The notes under the pieces: model-generated | Seen by the model: only the letters and a program-made list of their open reading frames with translations | Databases searched by the model: none | Told to the model about the DNA's origin: nothing | Program-made: the position numbers and the translations under genes | In this document: positions 6,230 to 13,716 of the stretch, one piece after another | Position numbering within the stretch: the stretch's first letter is position 1 | Layout: each line of letters starts with the position of its first letter | Source of the DNA: a virus | Strand: one strand, 5' to 3' | DNA: 44,595 nucleotides | Virus record (IMG/VR): IMGVR_UViG_3300042321_000894 | Coordinates: 1-44,595 of that record

Positions 6230-8332
6230 ATGTCAAAAGAACCATTATACAAGACATGGGAAAGTGAAACTCAAAAACAAGCAGCGTATGACCAAACCCA
6301 TGACAATATTGAAGCGTATGATGGTATACAAAAAGCTGTAGCCTATGGCAGGCGTACTAGTTATTTAGACATTGAGCCAAATCGATCTGTTAGAACTTCT
6401 TTTCTTAGAGAAGACTATGATAATTTTAGGCCCGGTGAACATGTTTCAAATTATCAAAAACGCATCATTAAGATGTGTATGCAGGCTTATGATAAAGTTG
6501 GCATCGTTAGAAATGTTATTGATTTAATGAGCGATTTTGCGGCTCAAGGATTAACAATTGTTCATCCTAATAAAAATGTTGAAAGATTTTATAGAAAATG
6601 GTTTGTTCAAATAGGTGGTGTTGATCGATCTGAAAGGTTTTTGAATTATCTTTATAGATGTGGTAACGTAGTTGTAAAAAGAAGAACAGCTAAATTAAAT
6701 AGAGAAAATGAACAAGAGATACTAAAGACCAGTGGTGCAGATATAGATTTGTCTATAACGAAGGTAAAAAGAAGAGAGATACCTTGGGTATATGACTTTC
6801 TCAATCCGATTGCTATTGATGTTGTAAATTATGGTGGATACATAGTTGGTAAACCAGAATATGTATTAAATATTTCAAAGTATACATATGAGTCTTTGAC
6901 TAAAAGTACAGAAGGCAATAAAGCAATTTTCAAGACTTTGCCAAATGATCTACAAAAAAGAATAGAAGGTGGCGACAGAAGAATACCACTTAATTTAGAT
7001 GAAGTATCGTTTTATCATTATAAAAAAGATGATTGGTTATTATGGGCCAATCCTATGATATATGCAATATTAGACGATATTATCATGTTAGAAAAAATGA
7101 AACTTGCAGATCTAGCCGCTTTAGATGGCGCAATTTCTAATGTCAGATTATGGACTATTGGAGATTTAGATAATAAAATTATACCAACTAAAGCCGCTAT
7201 TAATAAATTAAGAGATATTTTAGCAAGCAACGTTGGTGGCGGAACTATGGATTTAGTATGGGGTCCAGAATTAAAGTTTACAGAAAGTCAATCGCAAGTT
7301 TATAGATTTTTAGGATCAGAAAAATATCAACCAGTATTAACTAGCATATATGCGGGATTGGGTATCCCACCAACATTAACTGGGGCAACTAGTAATGGCG
7401 GATATACTAATAATTATGTTTCTTTAAAAACATTGATTGAAAGACTAGAATATGGTAGAGAAATACTTGCGCAATTTTGGCGTAAAGAAATTGAAATAGT
7501 TCGTAAGGCTATGAATTTTAGATTTCCAGCAGAAATTCATTTTGATTCAATAGTTCTATCTGACGAAGCTGCACAAAAACAATTACTTATTCAGTTAGCT
7601 GATAGAGACATAATTTCTCAAGAAACATTATTAGAGAGATTTAGAGAACTGCCATCAATAGAAAGAGTAAGAGTGAGGCGAGAAGAGCGAGATAGAAAAG
7701 CAGATATTATTCCAGAAAAAGCTAGTCCTTTTCATAATCCTCAACATAAAAACGAGATTGAAAAAATCGCTCTTAATAAAGATATGTTGTCTGATGAATA
7801 TTTTGAAGAAATTGATTTACCAATTAAAGATGCTGTTGTAGTTACCGAAAATTCAATACCTAATGTTCCACAACAAAAGCAAAATACAGAAGTAAAAACC
7901 CCCGGTAGACCACCATTTACTAGGGATACCCAAAAACGTAAACAAAAGCGTGTCTTGCCAAAAACTGGTGAAGCATCTACAGCATTATTATGGGGTATTG
8001 ACGCCCAAAACCAAATTGCTGATATTTTAAATCCAGTAGCTTTAAAACATTTTAATAAACCAAATATACGTAGTTTAAATAAAGACGAACTTAATCAATT
8101 GGATCATTTAAAACTACGAGTATTTTCTAATATGCAAATATTTGAATCAGTTACCGAAGATGGTATTAAGACTATACTTGATAGTAAGCAAAATATACCA
8201 ACACAATGTATGAATGAGATTAATTTACAAATTAAGGCATTCAATACCCACAATAATAGACATGCAACAACTAATGAATTGAAATTTATTTATGCTTCTG
8301 CATTGTGTGAATATGATAAAAATAATGAATAA
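6230..8332 (+). CDS. Portal protein
   Basis: 700 residues. It forms the dodecameric DNA channel at the capsid vertex, docking terminase and later the connectors. The assignment rests on position after large terminase and before the protease, on size, and on typical portal features: a long helical stem segment around 280-330 (LLWANPMIYAILDDIIMLEK), then a PPTLTG loop and NNYVSLKTLIERLEYGR near 380-415. Residues beyond about 480 form an extended charged tail with a basic GRPP linker (559-562) and a helical end of unknown role. SD GGAG is ten bases upstream. Confidence 0.85.
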   Translation: MSKEPLYKTWESETQKQAAYDQTHDNIEAYDGIQKAVAYGRRTSYLDIEPNRSVRTSFLREDYDNFRPGEHVSNYQKRIIKMCMQAYDKVGIVRNVIDLMSDFAAQGLTIVHPNKNVERFYRKWFVQIGGVDRSERFLNYLYRCGNVVVKRRTAKLNRENEQEILKTSGADIDLSITKVKRREIPWVYDFLNPIAIDVVNYGGYIVGKPEYVLNISKYTYESLTKSTEGNKAIFKTLPNDLQKRIEGGDRRIPLNLDEVSFYHYKKDDWLLWANPMIYAILDDIIMLEKMKLADLAALDGAISNVRLWTIGDLDNKIIPTKAAINKLRDILASNVGGGTMDLVWGPELKFTESQSQVYRFLGSEKYQPVLTSIYAGLGIPPTLTGATSNGGYTNNYVSLKTLIERLEYGREILAQFWRKEIEIVRKAMNFRFPAEIHFDSIVLSDEAAQKQLLIQLADRDIISQETLLERFRELPSIERVRVRREERDRKADIIPEKASPFHNPQHKNEIEKIALNKDMLSDEYFEEIDLPIKDAVVVTENSIPNVPQQKQNTEVKTPGRPPFTRDTQKRKQKRVLPKTGEASTALLWGIDAQNQIADILNPVALKHFNKPNIRSLNKDELNQLDHLKLRVFSNMQIFESVTEDGIKTILDSKQNIPTQCMNEINLQIKAFNTHNNRHATTNELKFIYASALCEYDKNNE

Positions 8333-8351
8333 ACTCCACTAATGGTTTTTT

Positions 8352-8358
8352 TTGTGTA
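8352..8358 (+). promoter_or_regulatory. TTGTGTA motif upstream of protease/scaffold/capsid unit
   Basis: An exact TTGTGTA followed by GTATT, at the end of a run of eight T. GGAGG follows at 8369-8373 and the protease ATG at 8384. Together with the terminator at 11425-11460 it brackets the protease, scaffold, decoration and capsid genes as one unit. Confidence 0.5.
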
Positions 8359-8383
8359 GTATTTTTTTGGAGGTACTTACTGA

Positions 8384-9859
8384 ATGAAAATATATAAACA
8401 AGAAATATTAGATGGTTTAGAGCAAGCTCTATCATCGAGTAATACAATTGCATATTGTTCATTGGCAGAAAAGTATACACCAAACGCACAACAAAAAACA
8501 GATACTATAGATAAGCTTAACTCAACACAAGCCTTAGAAGCCGGTAATAAAGATCAAATAGATCTTTTCTATTTAAAATCAATTCTGGTAAGTACTGGCT
8601 GGAATAAAAATGATGATGTATTCGATCCACAAGAACTGTGGAATGCTAGAAATACACCAGAAGACAAGCCATTTAATTTTATGCATAATGAAAAGGATAT
8701 TATTGGTCATATTACTGGAAATGCTGTAGTTGATTTTGAAGGCAATCCAATAAATGAAAACAATGTTCAAGTTCCAAGTCAGTTTAATATTCTTACAACT
8801 TCTGTAATTTATACATCGTGGACAGACGCAGAGCAAAAAGAACGCATGGATAAAATCGTTGCCGAAATAGAAGAAGGCAAATGGTTTGTATCTATGGAAT
8901 GTTTATTTCCAGCTTTTGACTATGCTGTTATAGATAGCAATCGAAAAGCAAGCGTTATACCACGAAATGAAAGTTCAGCATTTTTAACAAAACACCTTAA
9001 AGCTTATGGAGGAACTGGAACATATCAAAACTACCAAGTTGGCAGGCTTTTAAGAAACTTATCGTTCTCTGGTAAAGGCTTAGTTTCAAAGCCAGCTAAT
9101 CCTCGTAGCATAATATTGGAAGGAAATCAATTTTTCGATGAATCCAAGGCTTGTGCCTTAGAAATACACGTAATCAAGGAGAATGAAATGCCCGATAATA
9201 TGACCCAGCAAATTATTGATTTGCAAAAGGAATTAGCCGAGGTCAAGTCTGCTAATGAAGCTCTAAAGGCTGAATTAACAACAAGCAAGACCACAGAATA
9301 CGAAGAAACAATCAAAGAATTACAATCTTCTTTAGCTTCAAAAGTCGAGGAAGTTAATATACTCACAGAAGCTAAAGAGCATTATTCTACAGATATGAAG
9401 AAAAAAGAAGAAGAAATGACAGCTATGGAAAAAAAGATGAAAGAAATGAAAGAAGAAATGGCTGTTATGAAAAAGAAAGAGGCAATGATGAAGCGTAAGG
9501 CTGAACTAGAGGAAGTTGGTCTTGATGCAGAAGAAGCTTCAGCGACAGTTTCTGATTTTGAAAATTCAGATGATGAAACTTTTGCCAAGGTTGTAGCTTT
9601 AATGAAGAAGAAGGCAAAGTATATGACTGAAGAAAAGTCAGTCAAGAAAGATAAGAAGGATACAACTATGGCTCAATCAGAAGACGAAGAAGTTGATGCT
9701 TCTCAGGCTTCAGAAAAAGATCTAGATTCAGTAGAAGAATCAGTAGAAGTTTCTATTGCTGAAGCTGCTGAAGAAAATGAATCTGAATCACTTCGCGCCG
9801 TTGCAAGCGAGTGGCTTGGTTCTATTTTAAGATCGACACCAAAAACCAAAGACAACTGA
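8384..9859 (+). CDS. Prohead protease fused in frame to scaffold domain
   Basis: 491 residues in two parts. Residues 55-265 match a herpes-assemblin-type prohead serine protease: FMHNEKDIIGHITG with H101, and EGKWFVSMEC with S170, as in the nHd...G and vS motifs of the family. It would cleave scaffold and capsid delta segments during maturation. From about 269 to the end the protein is highly charged, coiled-coil (MKKKEEEMTAMEKKMK type) and finally acidic, as expected of a scaffold. An internal start at 9188 probably makes the scaffold alone. SD GGAGG lies ten bases before ATG 8384. Confidence 0.85.
   Translation: MKIYKQEILDGLEQALSSSNTIAYCSLAEKYTPNAQQKTDTIDKLNSTQALEAGNKDQIDLFYLKSILVSTGWNKNDDVFDPQELWNARNTPEDKPFNFMHNEKDIIGHITGNAVVDFEGNPINENNVQVPSQFNILTTSVIYTSWTDAEQKERMDKIVAEIEEGKWFVSMECLFPAFDYAVIDSNRKASVIPRNESSAFLTKHLKAYGGTGTYQNYQVGRLLRNLSFSGKGLVSKPANPRSIILEGNQFFDESKACALEIHVIKENEMPDNMTQQIIDLQKELAEVKSANEALKAELTTSKTTEYEETIKELQSSLASKVEEVNILTEAKEHYSTDMKKKEEEMTAMEKKMKEMKEEMAVMKKKEAMMKRKAELEEVGLDAEEASATVSDFENSDDETFAKVVALMKKKAKYMTEEKSVKKDKKDTTMAQSEDEEVDASQASEKDLDSVEESVEVSIAEAAEENESESLRAVASEWLGSILRSTPKTKDN
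9188..9859 (+). CDS. Nested in-frame scaffold protein (internal start)
   Basis: ATG 9188 is codon 269 of the protease gene and in the same frame. It is preceded by a perfect AAGGAG (9176-9181) six bases upstream. The context AAGGAGAATGAA is repeated almost exactly before the next gene's ATG (9874-9890), so it looks like this phage's normal strong ribosome site. The product would be 223 residues: coiled coil at about 10-130, then an acidic region. Lambda gene C/Nu3 uses the same nested arrangement to make excess scaffold over protease. Seen: the site and the frame. Inferred: that it is used. Confidence 0.65.
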   Translation: MPDNMTQQIIDLQKELAEVKSANEALKAELTTSKTTEYEETIKELQSSLASKVEEVNILTEAKEHYSTDMKKKEEEMTAMEKKMKEMKEEMAVMKKKEAMMKRKAELEEVGLDAEEASATVSDFENSDDETFAKVVALMKKKAKYMTEEKSVKKDKKDTTMAQSEDEEVDASQASEKDLDSVEESVEVSIAEAAEENESESLRAVASEWLGSILRSTPKTKDN

Positions 9860-9887
9860 GAATTACTTTTACTAAGGAGAATGAATA

Positions 9888-10376
9888 ATGGCTCTAAAAA
9901 CTGATAGAAGTGTCTTGCAGACAGATATTTCGTTTTTCATGAACGAATCTGCTACTCGCGGTGGCGTTGTTTCTCTTAGCACTGGCGCATCTGGTGCCGC
10001 TATGGATAACGGTGCTGCTCTAGTAACATACGCAGCTAATCCATCGGGTAAAATTCCTGTTGGTCTTCTTATAAATGACATGGTAGATATTGATCTAACA
10101 AGACAGCATCTTAACCAGCATAAGGACGAGGTACAAAAGGGTGGCAAGGTAACACTACTCCAAAAGGGTTATGTTGTTACAAACAATCTATTGGGTACAG
10201 TAACAGCAGGCGCTCCTGCTTATCTTGCCCATAGTGGTAGACTTGCTACTACAAATGTTTCGACAGATAATACTGATGCAGACGGTTCAACAAGACTTGT
10301 TGGTCGTTTTCTATCAGCCGCTGATGAAGATGGCTATGCTAAAGTCTATATCGACCTTCCAAATACAAATACCTGA
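9888..10376 (+). CDS. Capsid decoration / head-stabilising protein
   Basis: 162 residues, beta-rich and Gly/Ala/Thr-rich, with no membrane segment. It lies directly between scaffold and major capsid, the usual place of a decoration protein, and has the composition of DUF2190-like head proteins (repeated short strands, AGAPAYLAHSGRL motif). It would bind the outside of the capsid lattice after expansion. A strong SD AAGGAG is present. Codon choice is noticeably less AT-biased than in the surrounding genes, as in the capsid gene, which fits high expression. Identification is by context and composition. Confidence 0.6.
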   Translation: MALKTDRSVLQTDISFFMNESATRGGVVSLSTGASGAAMDNGAALVTYAANPSGKIPVGLLINDMVDIDLTRQHLNQHKDEVQKGGKVTLLQKGYVVTNNLLGTVTAGAPAYLAHSGRLATTNVSTDNTDADGSTRLVGRFLSAADEDGYAKVYIDLPNTNT

Positions 10377-10401
10377 GTTAATTAAAAAGGAGATGTAAAA
10401 G

Positions 10402-11400
10402 ATGAAAACAAGACCAACACCTGAGTTTATCGAATTGCTAAAGCGTTCGGGAAGCTCTGATAAGGTAGTCGCAATGGCCGCTCAAAGGGAAATCGCCAAA
10501 GCCCTTGAAACACCAATTCGTAAGGGTGTTTTATTTGGTGATGTTGTAACTTCGATTTTCGAAGCTATGCCACTAGAGCCGGGTGCTACACCTGAGTTCC
10601 CATTGGATCTACTTGCCCCCGGTACTGAGGCAGATCATGTTGCCTATACCAATCCCGGCAATGGTAGAATTCCAGAAAGACATGTCGAAGGTGATTATGT
10701 CATGGTAAATACTTATGGCATTAGTAGCTCAATCGACTTTCTTTTAAAGTATGCCCGTGAAGCTAACTGGAACGTAGTAGCTCGCGCTATGCAGGTTCTA
10801 GAAGCATCATTTGTTAAGAAGATCAATGATGACGGTTGGCACACACTACTCGCTGCTGCTGTTGACCGTAATATTTTAGTGTTCGACAATGATGCAGCTG
10901 GTGGTCAATTTACAAAGCGTCTTGTCAGCTTAATGAAGACAGTTATGAGAAGGAATGGTGGTGGTAACAGTGTTACTGCTCCCGGCCGTCTTACAGATCT
11001 ATACTGCTCTCCAGAAGCTGTCGAAGATATTCGTAACTGGGGTGTTGATCAGCTAGATGAAGTTTCTCGTAGAGAAATTTATGTAGCCGCCGACAATGGC
11101 CCAGCTATAACACGCATCTTCGGTGTAAATCTACACGATGTGTTTGAGTTTGGTGATGGTCAAGAATATCAAACATATTTCACAAGCGATCTCGGTGGCT
11201 CACTTGAGTCCAGCGACGTTGAACTTGTGATTGGTCTTGATCAGAATCAAAACGATAGCTTTGTAATGCCTGTTAAGAAAGAAGTTGAAGTCTATGAAGA
11301 TGAAAGTCTTCATCGTCATCAGCGTCAGGGTTACTATGGCTGGGCTGAAATTGGTTTTGGTGTGCTAGATAACAGACGAGTTCTCGCTGGCTCGTTCTGA
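10402..11400 (+). CDS. Major capsid protein (HK97 fold)
   Basis: 332 residues, a normal size for a small HK97-fold shell protein. Position (protease, scaffold, decoration, capsid, terminator) is the main evidence. Supporting it are an N-terminal helical segment (1-50) that could be the cleaved or scaffold-binding part, an extended segment at 60-110 like an E-loop, and a C-terminal beta region with YGWAEIGFGVLDNRRV. Codons such as CGT, GGT and AAC are favoured more than elsewhere in the window. SD AAGGAG is upstream. A strong hairpin follows the stop. Confidence 0.85.
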   Translation: MKTRPTPEFIELLKRSGSSDKVVAMAAQREIAKALETPIRKGVLFGDVVTSIFEAMPLEPGATPEFPLDLLAPGTEADHVAYTNPGNGRIPERHVEGDYVMVNTYGISSSIDFLLKYAREANWNVVARAMQVLEASFVKKINDDGWHTLLAAAVDRNILVFDNDAAGGQFTKRLVSLMKTVMRRNGGGNSVTAPGRLTDLYCSPEAVEDIRNWGVDQLDEVSRREIYVAADNGPAITRIFGVNLHDVFEFGDGQEYQTYFTSDLGGSLESSDVELVIGLDQNQNDSFVMPVKKEVEVYEDESLHRHQRQGYYGWAEIGFGVLDNRRVLAGSF

Positions 11401-11424
11401 TGTCTTATAACATCTAAAGAGAAT

Positions 11425-11460
11425 AAGGCTACCTCGTTATTCGGGGTAGCCTTCTCTTAT
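11425..11460 (+). terminator. Hairpin terminator after the capsid gene
   Basis: AAGGCTACC (11425-11433) pairs perfectly with GGTAGCCTT (11445-11453) around an 11-base loop, followed by the T-rich tail CTCTTATTTAT. It lies 25 bases after the capsid stop and 10 bases before a TTGTGTA-like motif, so it separates two transcription units. Confidence 0.8.
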
Positions 11461-11462
11461 TT

Positions 11463-11469
11463 ATGTGTA
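11463..11469 (+). promoter_or_regulatory. ATGTGTA variant motif upstream of the fibre genes
   Basis: ATGTGTA differs from the exact motif at the first base only. It follows the capsid terminator and lies ten bases before GGAGG (11479-11483) of the next gene. ATGTGTA also occurs inside genes (about 12365 and 38893), so this copy is weaker evidence than the five exact ones. Position is its main support. Confidence 0.4.
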
Positions 11470-11488
11470 TGAGATATTGGAGGACAAC

Positions 11489-11833
11489 ATGTTCAGCGCA
11501 AACTCTATGTCAAGCTTGCCAATATCTGATGATGGGAAAAAACCAAGAACATTTTTTGGTTCTGTAAAACTATTTTTAAATAAAGCTACATTAACATTTC
11601 CACTTTATTTCAATAGAATACAGAATTTTTCTTTGAGTATGAATTTAGTAAACTCGCTCTCATTAAGTAGAAATATCCTACACGAATTTATAGTTGCTAT
11701 GAATGCTACAATATACAAGAATTTAAATGTGAATAAAATTTTATCCTTCACATTAAGTAAATCAAATATAAATAAACAAATTAATTTTACATTGCAGATT
11801 AATAAGTTAATAGATTTTTCACAGAGAAGATAA
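11489..11833 (+). CDS. Small fibre-region structural protein
   Basis: 114 residues. I start at ATG 11489, five bases after GGAGG, not at the in-frame GTG 11465, which overlaps the regulatory motif. The N-terminus (MFSANSMSSLPISDDG) resembles short anchoring segments seen at the start of many phage tail-associated proteins. The rest is a run of alternating hydrophobic strands (SLSMNLVNSLSLSRN, then NFTLQINKLIDF) with Asn/Ser/Lys turns, a beta-repeat look. Probably a fibre adaptor or short beta-structure protein. Function not established. Confidence 0.5.
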   Translation: MFSANSMSSLPISDDGKKPRTFFGSVKLFLNKATLTFPLYFNRIQNFSLSMNLVNSLSLSRNILHEFIVAMNATIYKNLNVNKILSFTLSKSNINKQINFTLQINKLIDFSQRR

Positions 11834-11835
11834 CT

Positions 11836-12555
11836 ATGCCATTAAAATTATCAGATAGAGTAAGAGAAAATACTACTACTGTTGGTTCTGGTATTTTATC
11901 ATTAGTCGGTAATACAGATGGATTTAGAAGGTTTGATAATGTATTGGCTAGCGGAGATATAACCTATTATTGTATAGAAGAAAATGATAAATTTGAGATT
12001 GGTATTGGCACTTATCAAAACAATAGCATATCTAGAGATTATATACTACAAAGCACTCAGTCTGGATCAAAAATTAATCTTGGTGGTAGTGGCGTAGTAT
12101 TTTTAACATATCCAGCAGATAAAGCTGTATATAAAAATCAAGAAGATCAAACATTAATTGGGCCGTCTGGTATTAGATTCAATGATGGATCTATACAGAC
12201 TTCGGCTTTGTCATCGTCTGTTACTCAAGATATATCATATATATCTGGAATTGCCATTTATAGTTCTGGAGAAATCAATAATAATTATGTTAATATAAAT
12301 TCTGACTATACTGTGTCTAAATCTAATAACAAAATTTTTGTTGATTGTTCATCATCAAATATAAATGTGTATATACCTACAGCATCTGGATTAGGTGGCA
12401 AAGGTTTTACTATCAAAAAAATTACTGGCAATAATGACTTATATATTAGGGCCACTGGTATGGAAACTGTAGATGGTCAGAATCCATATACAGTATTTCA
12501 CGCATATGAAAGTATAAATATTACTTCTAATAATAATAACTGGTTTATCACTTAA
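11836..12555 (+). CDS. Tail-fibre or virion appendage protein
   Basis: 239 residues. Residues 1-100 have the form of a common phage appendage N-domain (KLSDRVRENTTTVGSG, then GFRRFDNVLASGD, FEIGIGTY and VVFLTYPADKA). Residues 155-239 form a second domain that ends IYIPTASG-type strands, then GMETVDGQNPYTVFHAYESI and NNNWFIT. The same C-terminal domain, diverged, closes the next gene, so the two are paralogous there. Likely role: host-facing fibre or baseplate appendage. It starts two bases after the previous stop, with no strong SD. Confidence 0.6.
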   Translation: MPLKLSDRVRENTTTVGSGILSLVGNTDGFRRFDNVLASGDITYYCIEENDKFEIGIGTYQNNSISRDYILQSTQSGSKINLGGSGVVFLTYPADKAVYKNQEDQTLIGPSGIRFNDGSIQTSALSSSVTQDISYISGIAIYSSGEINNNYVNINSDYTVSKSNNKIFVDCSSSNINVYIPTASGLGGKGFTIKKITGNNDLYIRATGMETVDGQNPYTVFHAYESINITSNNNNWFIT

Positions 12556-12575
12556 TATCATATAAAGGAAGCATT

Positions 12576-13715
12576 ATGTCATTTCAGCCTTATTCTAGAA
12601 TACCAAGCGGCATAGTTTATTTTGGAACGCCGTCATCAGATTCTTTATATGAATCAGATTCCAGTTTTACCATTGGTGGCGGTTATTTGTCAGCATCAAA
12701 TATTAAATTACAAAATAATGGTACATTGGGCAGTAATGGAACCCCCAATGCTATTACTATTGCTTCAGACGGTGATGTTAGTATATATGGAAATTTAACT
12801 GTCAATGGCACAACAACTACGGTAAATTCCACTACTGTTCTTGTTGAAGATCCTATTATATTGTTAGGTAGTGGTTCACCATCTACTGATGACAATAAAG
12901 ATCGTGGTATATCTTTTAATTATTATGATGGAACTGCCAAAAAGGGATTTTTTGGTTACGATGATAGTATTAGTAAATTCATTTTCGTAACTGGGGCATC
13001 GATTGTTAATGAGATTGTATCTGGCACAAAGGGTATAATTGTAGCAGATATAGATGGGAGTGCCGCATCATTAACTAATGGTAGATATATACAAGTTTCA
13101 AATCAGATTTCTGGATCTGGTATGTTTGATGGTTCTTCGGATCTCAACATATCTGTCGCATTAACAGCAGATGCTATTACAGATCAAACTGAAGCAACTG
13201 TAGCATATGACGATCACTATTTCTTAGTTGCTAGTGGAACATCGCTCAGAAAGATAAGTAAATCTAATTTTGCTAATTTGGCTATGAGTAATTTCACTAT
13301 TACCGATGGCACCACATCTCAACAAATCGATAATGGTGAAGGTATCTATTTTATAGATAGCGATACAATAGATTTCACTGTTGCTGCAACTAATTTTGTA
13401 AGTGGCGTTGTAAAAAATAATAGCATTACCGAATCTAAACGAAGTAGAACAGTTGAAACAGTAACATCAAGCAAAACTATAGATAAAGATATTACTTTGG
13501 CTGACTGCACTTCTGGTAATTTAACACTATCTTTACCAGAAAATGATACAGCTGGTAAAATTGTAGTAGTAAAAAGAATCGATAGTTCTGCTAATAATGT
13601 TATCATTTCAAGAACTGGATCTGATACAATTGATGGATCTACAGAATTTAGACTATATCATATATATGAAACATTAACAGTCGTAAGTAACGGAGCCAAC
13701 TGGTATATAATATAA
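12576..13715 (+). CDS. Tail-fibre protein with shared C-terminal domain
   Basis: 379 residues. A central segment (about 55-150) matches tail-fibre repeats in which an identity tag (TVNGTTTTVNSTTVLVEDPI) is followed by SPSTDDNKDRGISFNY. The C-terminal 85 residues (SSKTIDKDITLADCTSGNLT onwards, ending GANWYII) are homologous to the end of the preceding gene. Such repeated small beta domains act as receptor-binding or trimer tips. SD AAGGA is nine bases upstream. No chaperone or enzymatic domain seen. Confidence 0.65.
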   Translation: MSFQPYSRIPSGIVYFGTPSSDSLYESDSSFTIGGGYLSASNIKLQNNGTLGSNGTPNAITIASDGDVSIYGNLTVNGTTTTVNSTTVLVEDPIILLGSGSPSTDDNKDRGISFNYYDGTAKKGFFGYDDSISKFIFVTGASIVNEIVSGTKGIIVADIDGSAASLTNGRYIQVSNQISGSGMFDGSSDLNISVALTADAITDQTEATVAYDDHYFLVASGTSLRKISKSNFANLAMSNFTITDGTTSQQIDNGEGIYFIDSDTIDFTVAATNFVSGVVKNNSITESKRSRTVETVTSSKTIDKDITLADCTSGNLTLSLPENDTAGKIVVVKRIDSSANNVIISRTGSDTIDGSTEFRLYHIYETLTVVSNGANWYII

Positions 13716-13716
13716 C

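Noticed and set aside
8333-8353. Terminator after portal
   Set aside because: There is a run of eight T, but only a three-base stem (CCA/TGG) with a possible bulged extension; too weak to call.
9872-10147. Minus-strand frame opposite the decoration gene
   Set aside because: The decoration gene has a strong SD and the expected position; the antisense frame has no supporting signal.
11465-11488. GTG start for the small fibre-region gene
   Set aside because: It overlaps the ATGTGTA element and precedes the GGAGG that serves ATG 11489.
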